Shown here in pieces: positions 6,451 to 12,324 of a stretch of 12,324 nt of DNA. The first letter of the stretch is position 1, and every line of letters starts with the position of its first letter. The notes beneath the pieces are model-generated. The model saw only the letters and a program-made list of their open reading frames with translations, did not search any database and was not told where the DNA came from. Source of the DNA: M3007 sp041736625 (GTDB lineage: Bacteria > Bacteroidota > Bacteroidia > Chitinophagales > Saprospiraceae); the NCBI GenBank assembly GCA_041736625.1, contig JBGSTG010000085.1, positions 1-12,324 of the forward strand. The letters are read 5' to 3'. Made by a program: the position numbers and the translations under genes.

Positions 6451-7212
6451 ATGAAAAAATTACTGTTGCCCCTGCTGCTGTTGCCCCTGTTTGCTTTTTT
6501 CACCGCCTGTGAAAATGACGATGACGATACGGCCGCCATCACCCTTATTTTCGAAGCCCGGTACGACGGGCAGCGGTTGGAGAAATACAAGAATTATGAT
6601 TACAACGGCTACCCGCTCCAGTTCTCGCGTTTTCACACCTATCTCTCCGACGTCGAGTTGATCAAAGCAGACGGCAGCGGCGGACTGCTCTCCGAGATCA
6701 TGTTCATCAACTTCACCCCCGACGACGCCCCCAATAACGTCTCAATCCAGCCCTCGCTCTCCATCGCCGGCCTCCCGCCCGGCACTTACACGGGTCTCCG
6801 CATGGGCATCGGAGTCAAGCCGGCACTCAACGCCAAAAAGCCGAGTGATTTTGATCCCTTCCATCCCCTGTACAGGGAAAATGAGTACTGGAGCGGTTGG
6901 AAGAGCTACATATTCACCAAAATTGAGGGCCAGGGCGACCAGAACAACGACGGTACGCCGGATTTGTTCCTGGTGCATCACTACGGCAGCGATCCGGTAT
7001 ACCGAACCTATTCATTCAACGTGCCGATCACGGTGACGGAAGGCGGCAGTACGCGCGTATCGGTGGTCTTCGACCTGAAACAGTTATTTACCCTCGAAAG
7101 CGGCGCCCTCTACGACCTGCCTGCCAACCCGCAAACCTCCCACAATCAGGCCAACATCAGCATCGCCGAAGTAATTGTGGAAAACTACGGCCGGGCAATT
7201 GTTGTTGAATAA
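6451..7212 (+). CDS. MbnP-family lipoprotein with W-S-G-W motif, candidate kynurenine/copper protein
   Basis: A 253-residue lipoprotein: signal sequence, C20 in FFTACENDDDD; the acidic run after the Cys suggests surface export. MbnP-like landmarks in order are LIFEARYDG (32-40), RFHTYLSDVEL (60-70), LPPGTYTGLRMGIGVKPALN (108-127), YWSGWKSYIFTKIEG (146-160) and FLVHHYGSDP (173-182). In characterised MbnP the first Trp of a W-x-W motif is oxidised to kynurenine by MbnH, and copper is held near a His and a Met. Here the equivalents would be W147/W150 (W-x-x-W, one residue longer) and H176 or H177, with M118 a possible Met. The di-haem peroxidase starts 46 bases downstream, matching the known MbnP-MbnH gene pairing. 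An in-frame TTG six codons earlier is rejected because it overlaps the promoter. Function as a copper-binding or storage protein is inference. Confidence 0.8.
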   Translation: MKKLLLPLLLLPLFAFFTACENDDDDTAAITLIFEARYDGQRLEKYKNYDYNGYPLQFSRFHTYLSDVELIKADGSGGLLSEIMFINFTPDDAPNNVSIQPSLSIAGLPPGTYTGLRMGIGVKPALNAKKPSDFDPFHPLYRENEYWSGWKSYIFTKIEGQGDQNNDGTPDLFLVHHYGSDPVYRTYSFNVPITVTEGGSTRVSVVFDLKQLFTLESGALYDLPANPQTSHNQANISIAEVIVENYGRAIVVE

Positions 7213-7258
7213 AAAGCCGTTTTTGGTAGTCCTCCTGCAATTCAACATCCGACAATCC

Positions 7259-8410
7259 ATGCGTTCGCTTCGCTACATCCTGCTTACTGCCGTGCTGCTT
7301 GCCGGCGCCTGCTCGCCCGACAACGGCTCCGGCGACCGTGGCGACCTGTCGGATGTGTCCTATAGCCCCCAGCCCTACACCATTCCCAAGCCGGAGCACT
7401 TCCCCGAGGTGCCGGTGCCCAAGGACAATCCGGTGACGGTAGACGGGGTGCAACTGGGCCGCAGGCTGTTTTACGACCCCATCCTGTCGGCCGACAGCAC
7501 CATGTCCTGCGCCTCCTGCCACCTGCCGTCGATGAGTTTCACCGACGGCAGGGCGGTATCCACCGGCATAGACGGCATTGCCGGCGCCCGCAGCTCGATG
7601 TCGCTGCTCAACATCGCCTACGCCACCAACGGGCTTTTTTGGGACGGCCGCGTCAAAACCCTGGAGGAGCAGGCGCTTATCCCGGTAGAAGACCCCATTG
7701 AGCTCCACCACACCTGGCCTCAGGTGATAGACCAGTTGCGCAGCCACCCCGAGTATCCCGCCCTGTTCCGCAAGGCTTTCGGCATCAGCGACCGCAGCGA
7801 GATCACCAAGGAGCTGGCTGCAAAAGCCATCGCCCAGTTCGAACGCATCCTCATCAGCAGCGGCACGTCGCGCTTCGACCGCTTCGAGTATTACGGAGAA
7901 ATAGACGCGCTCGACGACGAGGAGATCGACGGCAAGCTCATGTTCTTCGACGAAGCCCAGGGCATCGGCATCAACCTGCCCGACGCCCAGTGCTTCCACT
8001 GCCACGGCGGCATAACCCTCACCGGCAACCAGTATTTCAACAACGGCATCGACAGCGTGGGCAGCCTGAGCGAATTCAAGGACCCGGGTCGGTTCCGGGC
8101 TACGGGCAACCCGTCGGACCAGGGCAAGTTCCGCGCACCCACCATCCGCAACATTGCCCTCACCGCCCCGTACATGCACGACGGGCGCTTCCAGACGCTG
8201 GAAGAGGTGCTCGACCGGTACAGTTCCAACCGCATTGGCGCGCCCAACCAGGACCCTCTCACCCAACAAGTGGGCTTCCCCATCCCCGGCTCCGACCCCG
8301 TGCGGTACACCGGACTGACCGCCTACCACAAAAAAGCCATCATCAAATTCCTGCATACGTTGACGGATACGACGTTTATCCACAATCCGGACATCCAAAG
8401 TCCGTATTAA
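7259..8410 (+). CDS. Di-haem cytochrome c peroxidase, MauG/MbnH type
   Basis: A 383-residue lipoprotein-like export (C18 in LLAGACSPD) with two haem-c sites, CASCH (84-88) and CFHCH (245-249). Typical superfamily segments are present: LGRRLFYDPILSAD before haem 1, W128 in LFWDGR (the likely inter-haem tryptophan), PVEDPIEL, and KFRAPTIRNIALTAPYMHDG (290-309) after haem 2. Classical peroxidases use a Met and MauG/MbnH enzymes a Tyr as distal ligand of one haem; Y305 is a candidate, but the choice needs a structure-based alignment. Together with the MbnP-like gene 46 bases upstream, this fits an MbnH role (Trp to kynurenine oxidation on MbnP in the periplasm or cell surface). A plain H2O2-reducing peroxidase remains possible. 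The start at 7259 is chosen because it begins the signal sequence; an in-frame TTG at 7175 would overlap the upstream gene. Confidence 0.88.
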   Translation: MRSLRYILLTAVLLAGACSPDNGSGDRGDLSDVSYSPQPYTIPKPEHFPEVPVPKDNPVTVDGVQLGRRLFYDPILSADSTMSCASCHLPSMSFTDGRAVSTGIDGIAGARSSMSLLNIAYATNGLFWDGRVKTLEEQALIPVEDPIELHHTWPQVIDQLRSHPEYPALFRKAFGISDRSEITKELAAKAIAQFERILISSGTSRFDRFEYYGEIDALDDEEIDGKLMFFDEAQGIGINLPDAQCFHCHGGITLTGNQYFNNGIDSVGSLSEFKDPGRFRATGNPSDQGKFRAPTIRNIALTAPYMHDGRFQTLEEVLDRYSSNRIGAPNQDPLTQQVGFPIPGSDPVRYTGLTAYHKKAIIKFLHTLTDTTFIHNPDIQSPY

Positions 8411-8415
8411 TGTCG

Positions 8416-8439
8416 TATTTTTGGGCGGTTTTCCCAAAA
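8416..8439 (+). promoter_or_regulatory. -7 box overlapping a small hairpin, before the protease gene
   Basis: TATTTTTG (8416-8423) exactly fits TAnnTTTG and ends 27 bases before the protease ATG. It overlaps a 7-bp inverted repeat, TTTTGGG (8419-8425) with CCCAAAA (8433-8439). No TTTG is visible at -33 distance. This could be the protease promoter, with the hairpin acting on it or on the transcript start, or a weak terminator for the di-haem enzyme. Confidence 0.45.
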
Positions 8440-8450
8440 TTTACGATATC

Positions 8451-10343
8451 ATGTATTTTCGTTTAACCCTTTCACTGTTGCTCCTGTCTGCCGGCGCCCT
8501 GCGCGGCCAGATTACCGAAGGCGGCTTCCCGTTTTCCCTTTCCCTTTCGCTCAACACCCCTGCGCCGGTGCTGCTGCCGGCCCTGGATCTGGAGGCCGCG
8601 CGCGCGGAAGACGCAGCCCGTCCGGAGCAGCAACGTTTCGCCGCGCCGGTGCCCGCCGACGTCTCGCCGGCGTCGCAGGGAGAATGGTCCGACGTACCCG
8701 GCGGGCGCATCTGGCGTTGCGCCCTTCAGGCGCCAAATGGCGGCGGCATGGTGCTCCTCTTCGACCGGTTCAGCCTGCCCCAGGGCGCGCGCTTTTTTGC
8801 GTTTACGCCCGGAGGCGACCAGGTTTGGGGCGCATTCACCGCAAAAAGCGGAACGTCTTCCGGAAAATTTCTCATAGGTCCCGTACCCGGCCGGGAAGTG
8901 ATTCTGGAACTGTTTGTTTCGGACAAAACGACCGAACCCGCCGATGTCCACCTCAACCGGGTGGACGTGGCCTACGACGTGTCGGTGGCGGGCCTGCTGG
9001 GATTCGACGACGCGCTGCCCTGCCACGTAAACGTCAACTGCCCGGAGGGCGCCGACTGGCAAACCGAGAAAAAAGGCGTGGCGCGCATCCTGATGGTGTT
9101 CAGCAACGGCGCCGGCTGGTGCACCGGCACCCTGATCGCCAACGCCGACGGCACCAAAGAGCCCTACTTCCTCTCGGCCCACCACTGCCAGCTCATCGGC
9201 TTGAACCCGGACTTCAGCATGTGGCGTTTCGATTTCGACTACGAGTCGGCCACCTGCGCCAATCCGACCACCGAACCGATCCGGCGCTCCGTGTTGGGAT
9301 GCCAGCGGATCTCCTTCCGCGAGGAAACCGACTTCATGCTCCTGAAAATGAACGCCATACCGGCCAATTACAACCTCTACTTCAACGGCTGGACACGCAG
9401 CACCACCCCACCCGCTTCCACCACGCACATCCACCATCCGGTCGGCGACATCAAAAAAATCACCCACGACAACCAGGCGCCGACCGTATACCCGCAACTC
9501 ATCGACTGGGGCGGCGTTTTTGGCATCAGCCCGGTCAATACCCACTGGAGCGTTATTCCGGAGGTGGGTGTATACCAGCCCGGCTCCTCCGGGTGCCCCC
9601 TGTTCGACCCCAACAAACGCATCATCGGGCAGTTGCACGGCGGCAACGCCGACCCACAGGACAACTGCATCATTATCAACTCTTTTTTCGGACGCTTCGA
9701 CCTCTCCTGGGATCAGGGAACTACCCCTGCCAGTCGCCTCAAAGACTGGCTCGACCCGGGCAACACCAATAAAAATACCGTTGACGGGTACCCGCAAAAC
9801 AGCGACATCTCGATCAGTGGCGAGATCAGAACCCACGGAGACAAGCTCATGCCCAACGTGCGCGTGTACCTCAGCGGTGGCCGCACCGACAGCACCCTGA
9901 CGGATGCCCAGGGCGCATACACATTCCTGCAGGTGCCGGCCGGCCAATCGTACACGATCACGCCCGCCTACACCGGCAACGCCAACAACGGCGTGACGGC
10001 CTTCGACATCTCGCTCTACACCCGGCATATTCTGGGCGCCCAACAGCTCGATACCCCTTGGAAGATCATTTCCGGCGACGTCAACGACAGCAAAAGCGTC
10101 ACTTCTTTCGACATGGTGGACATCCGCAAGGTGGTGCTGGGCGCCAGCGTAAAATTCGCCGCCGCCCCTATCTGGCGTTTCTTCCCGGCGTCCACGACAT
10201 TCGCCGACCCGTTCAATCCATTCAGCAGTCCGTTGCCTGCCGAATCCATCACCGTCACCAACCTCCAGCAATCGCTGACCGATGCCGATTTCATCGGCGT
10301 GAAGGTCGGCGACGCCAACGCCAACGCCAATCCAGGTCAATAA
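8451..10343 (+). CDS. Secreted trypsin-fold serine protease with dockerin-like C-terminus
   Basis: A 630-residue exported protein; the signal peptide is MYFRLTLSLLLLSAGALRG. The middle part is an S1 protease similar to lysyl endopeptidase-like enzymes of Bacteroidota: CTGTLIAN then FLSAHHC (H245), ETDFMLLK (D294) and QPGSSGCPLF (S380) give the His-Asp-Ser triad. The residue after SG is Cys (C382), usually Ser, and may be in a disulphide. Residues about 453-508 form a carboxypeptidase-regulatory-like beta domain (SISGEIRTHG... SYTITPA). From about 510 there are two dockerin-like segments (NGVTAFDISLYTRHILG and SKSVTSFDMVDIRKVVLG), and the chain ends in GVKVGDANANANPGQ. No type IX secretion C-terminal sorting domain follows. 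An in-frame TTG at 8421 is rejected because it lies inside the -7 box and before the signal peptide. pepT begins 9 bases after the stop. Confidence 0.9.
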   Translation: MYFRLTLSLLLLSAGALRGQITEGGFPFSLSLSLNTPAPVLLPALDLEAARAEDAARPEQQRFAAPVPADVSPASQGEWSDVPGGRIWRCALQAPNGGGMVLLFDRFSLPQGARFFAFTPGGDQVWGAFTAKSGTSSGKFLIGPVPGREVILELFVSDKTTEPADVHLNRVDVAYDVSVAGLLGFDDALPCHVNVNCPEGADWQTEKKGVARILMVFSNGAGWCTGTLIANADGTKEPYFLSAHHCQLIGLNPDFSMWRFDFDYESATCANPTTEPIRRSVLGCQRISFREETDFMLLKMNAIPANYNLYFNGWTRSTTPPASTTHIHHPVGDIKKITHDNQAPTVYPQLIDWGGVFGISPVNTHWSVIPEVGVYQPGSSGCPLFDPNKRIIGQLHGGNADPQDNCIIINSFFGRFDLSWDQGTTPASRLKDWLDPGNTNKNTVDGYPQNSDISISGEIRTHGDKLMPNVRVYLSGGRTDSTLTDAQGAYTFLQVPAGQSYTITPAYTGNANNGVTAFDISLYTRHILGAQQLDTPWKIISGDVNDSKSVTSFDMVDIRKVVLGASVKFAAAPIWRFFPASTTFADPFNPFSSPLPAESITVTNLQQSLTDADFIGVKVGDANANANPGQ

Positions 10344-10352
10344 CATCTTTTT

Positions 10353-11603
10353 ATGCAAAAATCACCATTTCAACACCGTGTGCTCGATCGCTTCCTGCGA
10401 TACGTGCAGATCGACACCCAAAGTGACCCCAATTCGCCTACTACCCCCAGCACGGAAAAACAAAAAGACCTCAGCCGGCTGCTCGTCGAAGAGCTCCAGG
10501 CCATGGGCATCGCCGACGCCGAGCTCGATGATTTCGGCTATGTCTACGCTACGGTGCCCGCCAACACCGACAAAAAAGTGCCCGTGATCTGTTTTTGCTC
10601 CCACGTCGACACCGCGCCGGACTGCTCCGGCGCCGGCGTCAAACCCATCGTACACCGCAACTACCAGGGCCAGGATATCCAGCTGCCCGACGACCCGTCG
10701 GTGGTCATCCGTACGGCCGAACACCCAGACCTAAAGGACCAGCTCGGCAACGACATCGTGACCGCCAGCGGCACCACCTTGCTCGGCGCCGACAACAAGG
10801 CCGGCGTGGCCGCCATCATGGATGCCGTGCAAATACTGCTGAAAAATCCACAGCTCAAACACGGCAAGATCCGCATCCTGTTTACCCCGGACGAAGAAAT
10901 CGGGCGTGGCGTAGACAAGGTGAACATGAAAAAACTCGGCGCCCGCTTCGGATACACCATCGATGGTGAGTCGGCAGGCACCATGGAGGATGAAACCTTC
11001 AGTGCCGACGGCGCTACGGTGACCATTCACGGGGTATCTTCCCACCCCGGATTTGCCAAAGGCAAAATGGAAAATGCCCAAAAAATTGCCGGGCGTATTC
11101 TCTCCAAATTGCCCGACAAGCTCAGTCCCGAACACACCGAGGGGCGCCAGGGCTTTATCCACCCCACTTCCGTGGAGGGCGGTCTGGAAAAGGTCACCCT
11201 GAAATTCATCCTCCGCGATTTCACCGAAGGCGGACTCAAGCGCCACGCCAAAACCCTGGAAAAGATCGTGGACAACGCGCTCAAGGGATTCCCCAATTCG
11301 CACGCCGAGATCAAGATTGCCCAGCAATACCGCAATATGGGCAAGGTGCTTCGCCGGTATCCACAGGTGTCCGACTACGCCATGGAAGCGCTCCGCCGGG
11401 CCGGATTTCAGCAGCCCGTGAAGCGCTCCATCCGCGGCGGCACCGACGGCTCCCGCCTCACTTTTATGGGCCTGCCCTGCCCCAACCTGTTTGCCGGCGA
11501 ACACGCCTTCCACTCCAAACAGGAATGGGTATCGGTTCAGGACATGGAAAAAGCCGCCGAAACCATTGTGCACCTGGCCTGCGTGTGGGCGGAGCAAGAC
11601 TGA
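10353..11603 (+). CDS. pepT: Peptidase T (tripeptide aminopeptidase, M20 family)
   Basis: Cytoplasmic di-zinc aminopeptidase that removes the N-terminal residue from tripeptides. The 416-residue length fits the family. Metal and catalytic residues are visible: H84 and D86 in SHVDTAPD, D147 in LGADNKAG, E181/E182 in TPDEEIG, D204 in TIDGES, and H387 in GEHAFHSKQEW. The IHGVSSHPGFAKGKMENA segment belongs to the dimerisation (lid) domain, and GGTDGSRLTFMGLPCPNLFAG is the conserved C-terminal signature. No signal peptide. The gene lies 9 bases after the secreted protease, so the two are probably cotranscribed, although they act in different compartments: the protease makes peptides outside, and PepT finishes imported tripeptides inside. 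Confidence 0.97.
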   Translation: MQKSPFQHRVLDRFLRYVQIDTQSDPNSPTTPSTEKQKDLSRLLVEELQAMGIADAELDDFGYVYATVPANTDKKVPVICFCSHVDTAPDCSGAGVKPIVHRNYQGQDIQLPDDPSVVIRTAEHPDLKDQLGNDIVTASGTTLLGADNKAGVAAIMDAVQILLKNPQLKHGKIRILFTPDEEIGRGVDKVNMKKLGARFGYTIDGESAGTMEDETFSADGATVTIHGVSSHPGFAKGKMENAQKIAGRILSKLPDKLSPEHTEGRQGFIHPTSVEGGLEKVTLKFILRDFTEGGLKRHAKTLEKIVDNALKGFPNSHAEIKIAQQYRNMGKVLRRYPQVSDYAMEALRRAGFQQPVKRSIRGGTDGSRLTFMGLPCPNLFAGEHAFHSKQEWVSVQDMEKAAETIVHLACVWAEQD

Positions 11604-11633
11604 ATACCCCCCGCCGCCGTTGAATGATGGCAC

Positions 11634-11732
11634 ACGGATACCACGGATCGCTTCGCGAACACGGAAAAGACTGATTTTTTCGAGGGAAAATCGGTGACCA
11701 TCCGTGCTCGCGAAGCGATCCGTAGTATCCGT
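11634..11732. repeat. 99-base inverted-repeat element with 32-base arms
   Basis: The arms 11634-11665 and 11701-11732 are reverse complements with two mismatches, separated by 35 bases. Each arm carries the CACGGAT-type repeat (three copies in the left arm) and a small internal palindrome TCGC-TTC-GCGA, so a branched hairpin is possible. The centre has its own GATTTT/AAAATC pairing. It lies in the 243-base gap after pepT and may also slow transcription there. It looks like a dispersed intergenic element of the kind made of degenerate CACGGAT units; copy number cannot be judged from this window. The rest of the gap shows nothing recognisable. Confidence 0.8.
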
Positions 11733-11804
11733 ATTCCATTACGCAAAAGCCAGAATTTACGTTAATATAACACTAGTTTTCAGGAAAAAATTTCCTTTTA
11801 TTGC

Positions 11805-11812
11805 TAACTTTA
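11805..11812 (+). promoter_or_regulatory. Possible -7 box before the small acidic protein gene
   Basis: TAACTTTA matches TAnnTTTG at seven of eight bases and ends 34 bases before the ATG at 11847. A 6-bp inverted repeat AGGAAA-AAA-TTTCCT (11782-11796) lies just upstream. No good -33 element is seen. Confidence 0.4.
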
Positions 11813-11846
11813 CAGAATCAATTACTCACCTCAATACACATTACCC

Positions 11847-12209
11847 ATGGAAGAAAAAGATTTTGCAACCCAGGCCGCCGAACGGCTCAACAGCCTTAAA
11901 GAACTCGCCGCCAAAAAGTTTGAGGAACTGAGCACCAAAGCCGAAGAACTCACCGGTGAGGCGCAGGTAGAAGCCAAAGAACAACTGGCCAAACTGACGG
12001 CCCTCCGCGACCAGGTAACCGCACACGAAGGCGGCGCGCTGGGATTTATCGCCGAAAAAGCCCAGCACTTGCTGGACGAACTGCGCGAAGACGCCGACGA
12101 AGCCGTTGCCGAAAGCAAAAGTTTTTGGGAAAAAGCCAAAGCTTATGTAGCCGACAAAATGGACGATGCCCGCGAAGCTATGAAAGGCGACGACGACAAG
12201 GTGGCTTAA
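11847..12209 (+). CDS. Small acidic all-helical protein of unknown function
   Basis: A 120-residue protein, rich in Ala, Glu, Lys and Asp, with no signal peptide, membrane span, Pro-rich stretch or Cys. Charged heptad-like patterns (ERLNSLKELAAKKFEELS, then EAQVEAKEQLAKL, then DEAVAESKSFWEKAKAYVAD) predict long amphipathic helices or coiled coil, broken near AHEGGALGF (residues 59-67). The tail is GDDDKVA. The composition recalls small stress-related or LEA/YtxH-like proteins of Bacteroidota, but I do not recognise a family and assign no function. It is preceded by an AT-rich promoter-like stretch and stands alone. The codon choice is like its neighbours. A short palindrome TTGAAG-T-CTTCAA (12212-12224) follows the stop at once, without a T-run. 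Confidence 0.8.
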   Translation: MEEKDFATQAAERLNSLKELAAKKFEELSTKAEELTGEAQVEAKEQLAKLTALRDQVTAHEGGALGFIAEKAQHLLDELREDADEAVAESKSFWEKAKAYVADKMDDAREAMKGDDDKVA

Positions 12210-12303
12210 TATTGAAGTCTTCAAAACGACAGAGGCTGACTCATAAGTTGCAGTAACACGAAATTATCAAAACATAATTTTAAGAACAGGTCAGATAAGT
12301 GTC

Positions 12304-12324
12304 GGCGTGACTTGAAGTCACGCC
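12304..12324. repeat. Near-perfect palindrome at the right edge
   Basis: GGCGTGACTT-G-AAGTCACGCC has two 10-base arms around a single G and runs to the last base of the window, so it may continue. It is intergenic and shares no sequence with the other two palindromic repeats in the window apart from style. Possibly a REP-like element or part of a mobile element end. Confidence 0.55.

Noticed and set aside
7157..8437. A 426-codon minus-strand frame opposite the di-haem peroxidase
   Set aside because: It is the codon-bias mirror of the haem protein, is low in complexity and has no family motif.
8472..10358. A 628-codon open frame on the minus strand, antisense to the protease
   Set aside because: It mirrors a well-supported gene with a signal peptide and a catalytic triad. 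Its translation is a Gly/Ala/Val/Arg-rich string with no recognisable domain, as expected of GC-rich antisense frames.
10353..11603. Assigning PepT and the secreted protease to one proteolytic complex
   Set aside because: The two are close in the operon, but PepT has no signal peptide, so they act in different compartments and no complex is implied.

Overview
The window looks like chromosomal DNA of a Bacteroidota bacterium, most likely of the Saprospiria (Saprospiraceae/Lewinellaceae-like) group. The reasons are the Bacteroidota-type -7 promoter boxes (TAnnTTTG), the absence of clear Shine-Dalgarno sequences, several lipoproteins with an acidic or QKD-type residue run after the lipid cysteine, a HisKA_2 kinase paired with a LytTR regulator, and a secreted protease whose C-terminal dockerin-like module ends in the GVKVGDAN signature I associate with Saprospiraceae. 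No tRNA, rRNA, CRISPR array, transposase or phage gene was seen.

Layout. Positions 1-280 hold little coding sequence: an edge-open reading frame of doubtful status and two copies of a GGCCTC-TCC-GAGGCC hairpin repeat. At 281-1084 (minus strand) lies a surface-type lipoprotein of unknown function with two related Cys-rich segments. The 289-base divergent region (1085-1373) contains two palindromes and a weak -7 box in front of a two-component operon: an 8-TM HisKA_2 histidine kinase (1374-2948) and a LytTR response regulator (2965-3813), closed by a strong intrinsic terminator (3841-3881). A secreted GH73-like glucosaminidase (3992-4606) follows with its own terminator (4648-4677).

From 4730 comes thymidylate synthase (thyA), then 21 bases later the first of two MbnP-family lipoproteins (5546-6376). 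The second MbnP-family lipoprotein (6451-7212) has its own good promoter and is followed by a di-haem cytochrome c peroxidase of the MauG/MbnH superfamily (7259-8410). In the characterised MbnP/MbnH pair, the di-haem enzyme oxidises a tryptophan of MbnP to kynurenine, which makes a copper site. Here one enzyme sits with two unequal MbnP proteins. One keeps a W-S-G-W motif and histidines; the other has lost the second Trp and the His. This copper- or redox-related cluster is the most interesting part of the window.

Downstream are a secreted trypsin-fold serine protease with a dockerin-like C-terminus (8451-10343), peptidase T (10353-11603, only 9 bases later), a 99-base inverted-repeat element (11634-11732), and a small acidic helical protein (11847-12209). 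The window ends on a 21-base palindrome (12304-12324). The protease and PepT together could supply and finish degradation of extracellular protein, although PepT is cytoplasmic. Three different palindromic repeat families occupy the intergenic gaps, which suggests REP/MITE-like elements. All function calls are from reading the sequence; nothing was searched or aligned.
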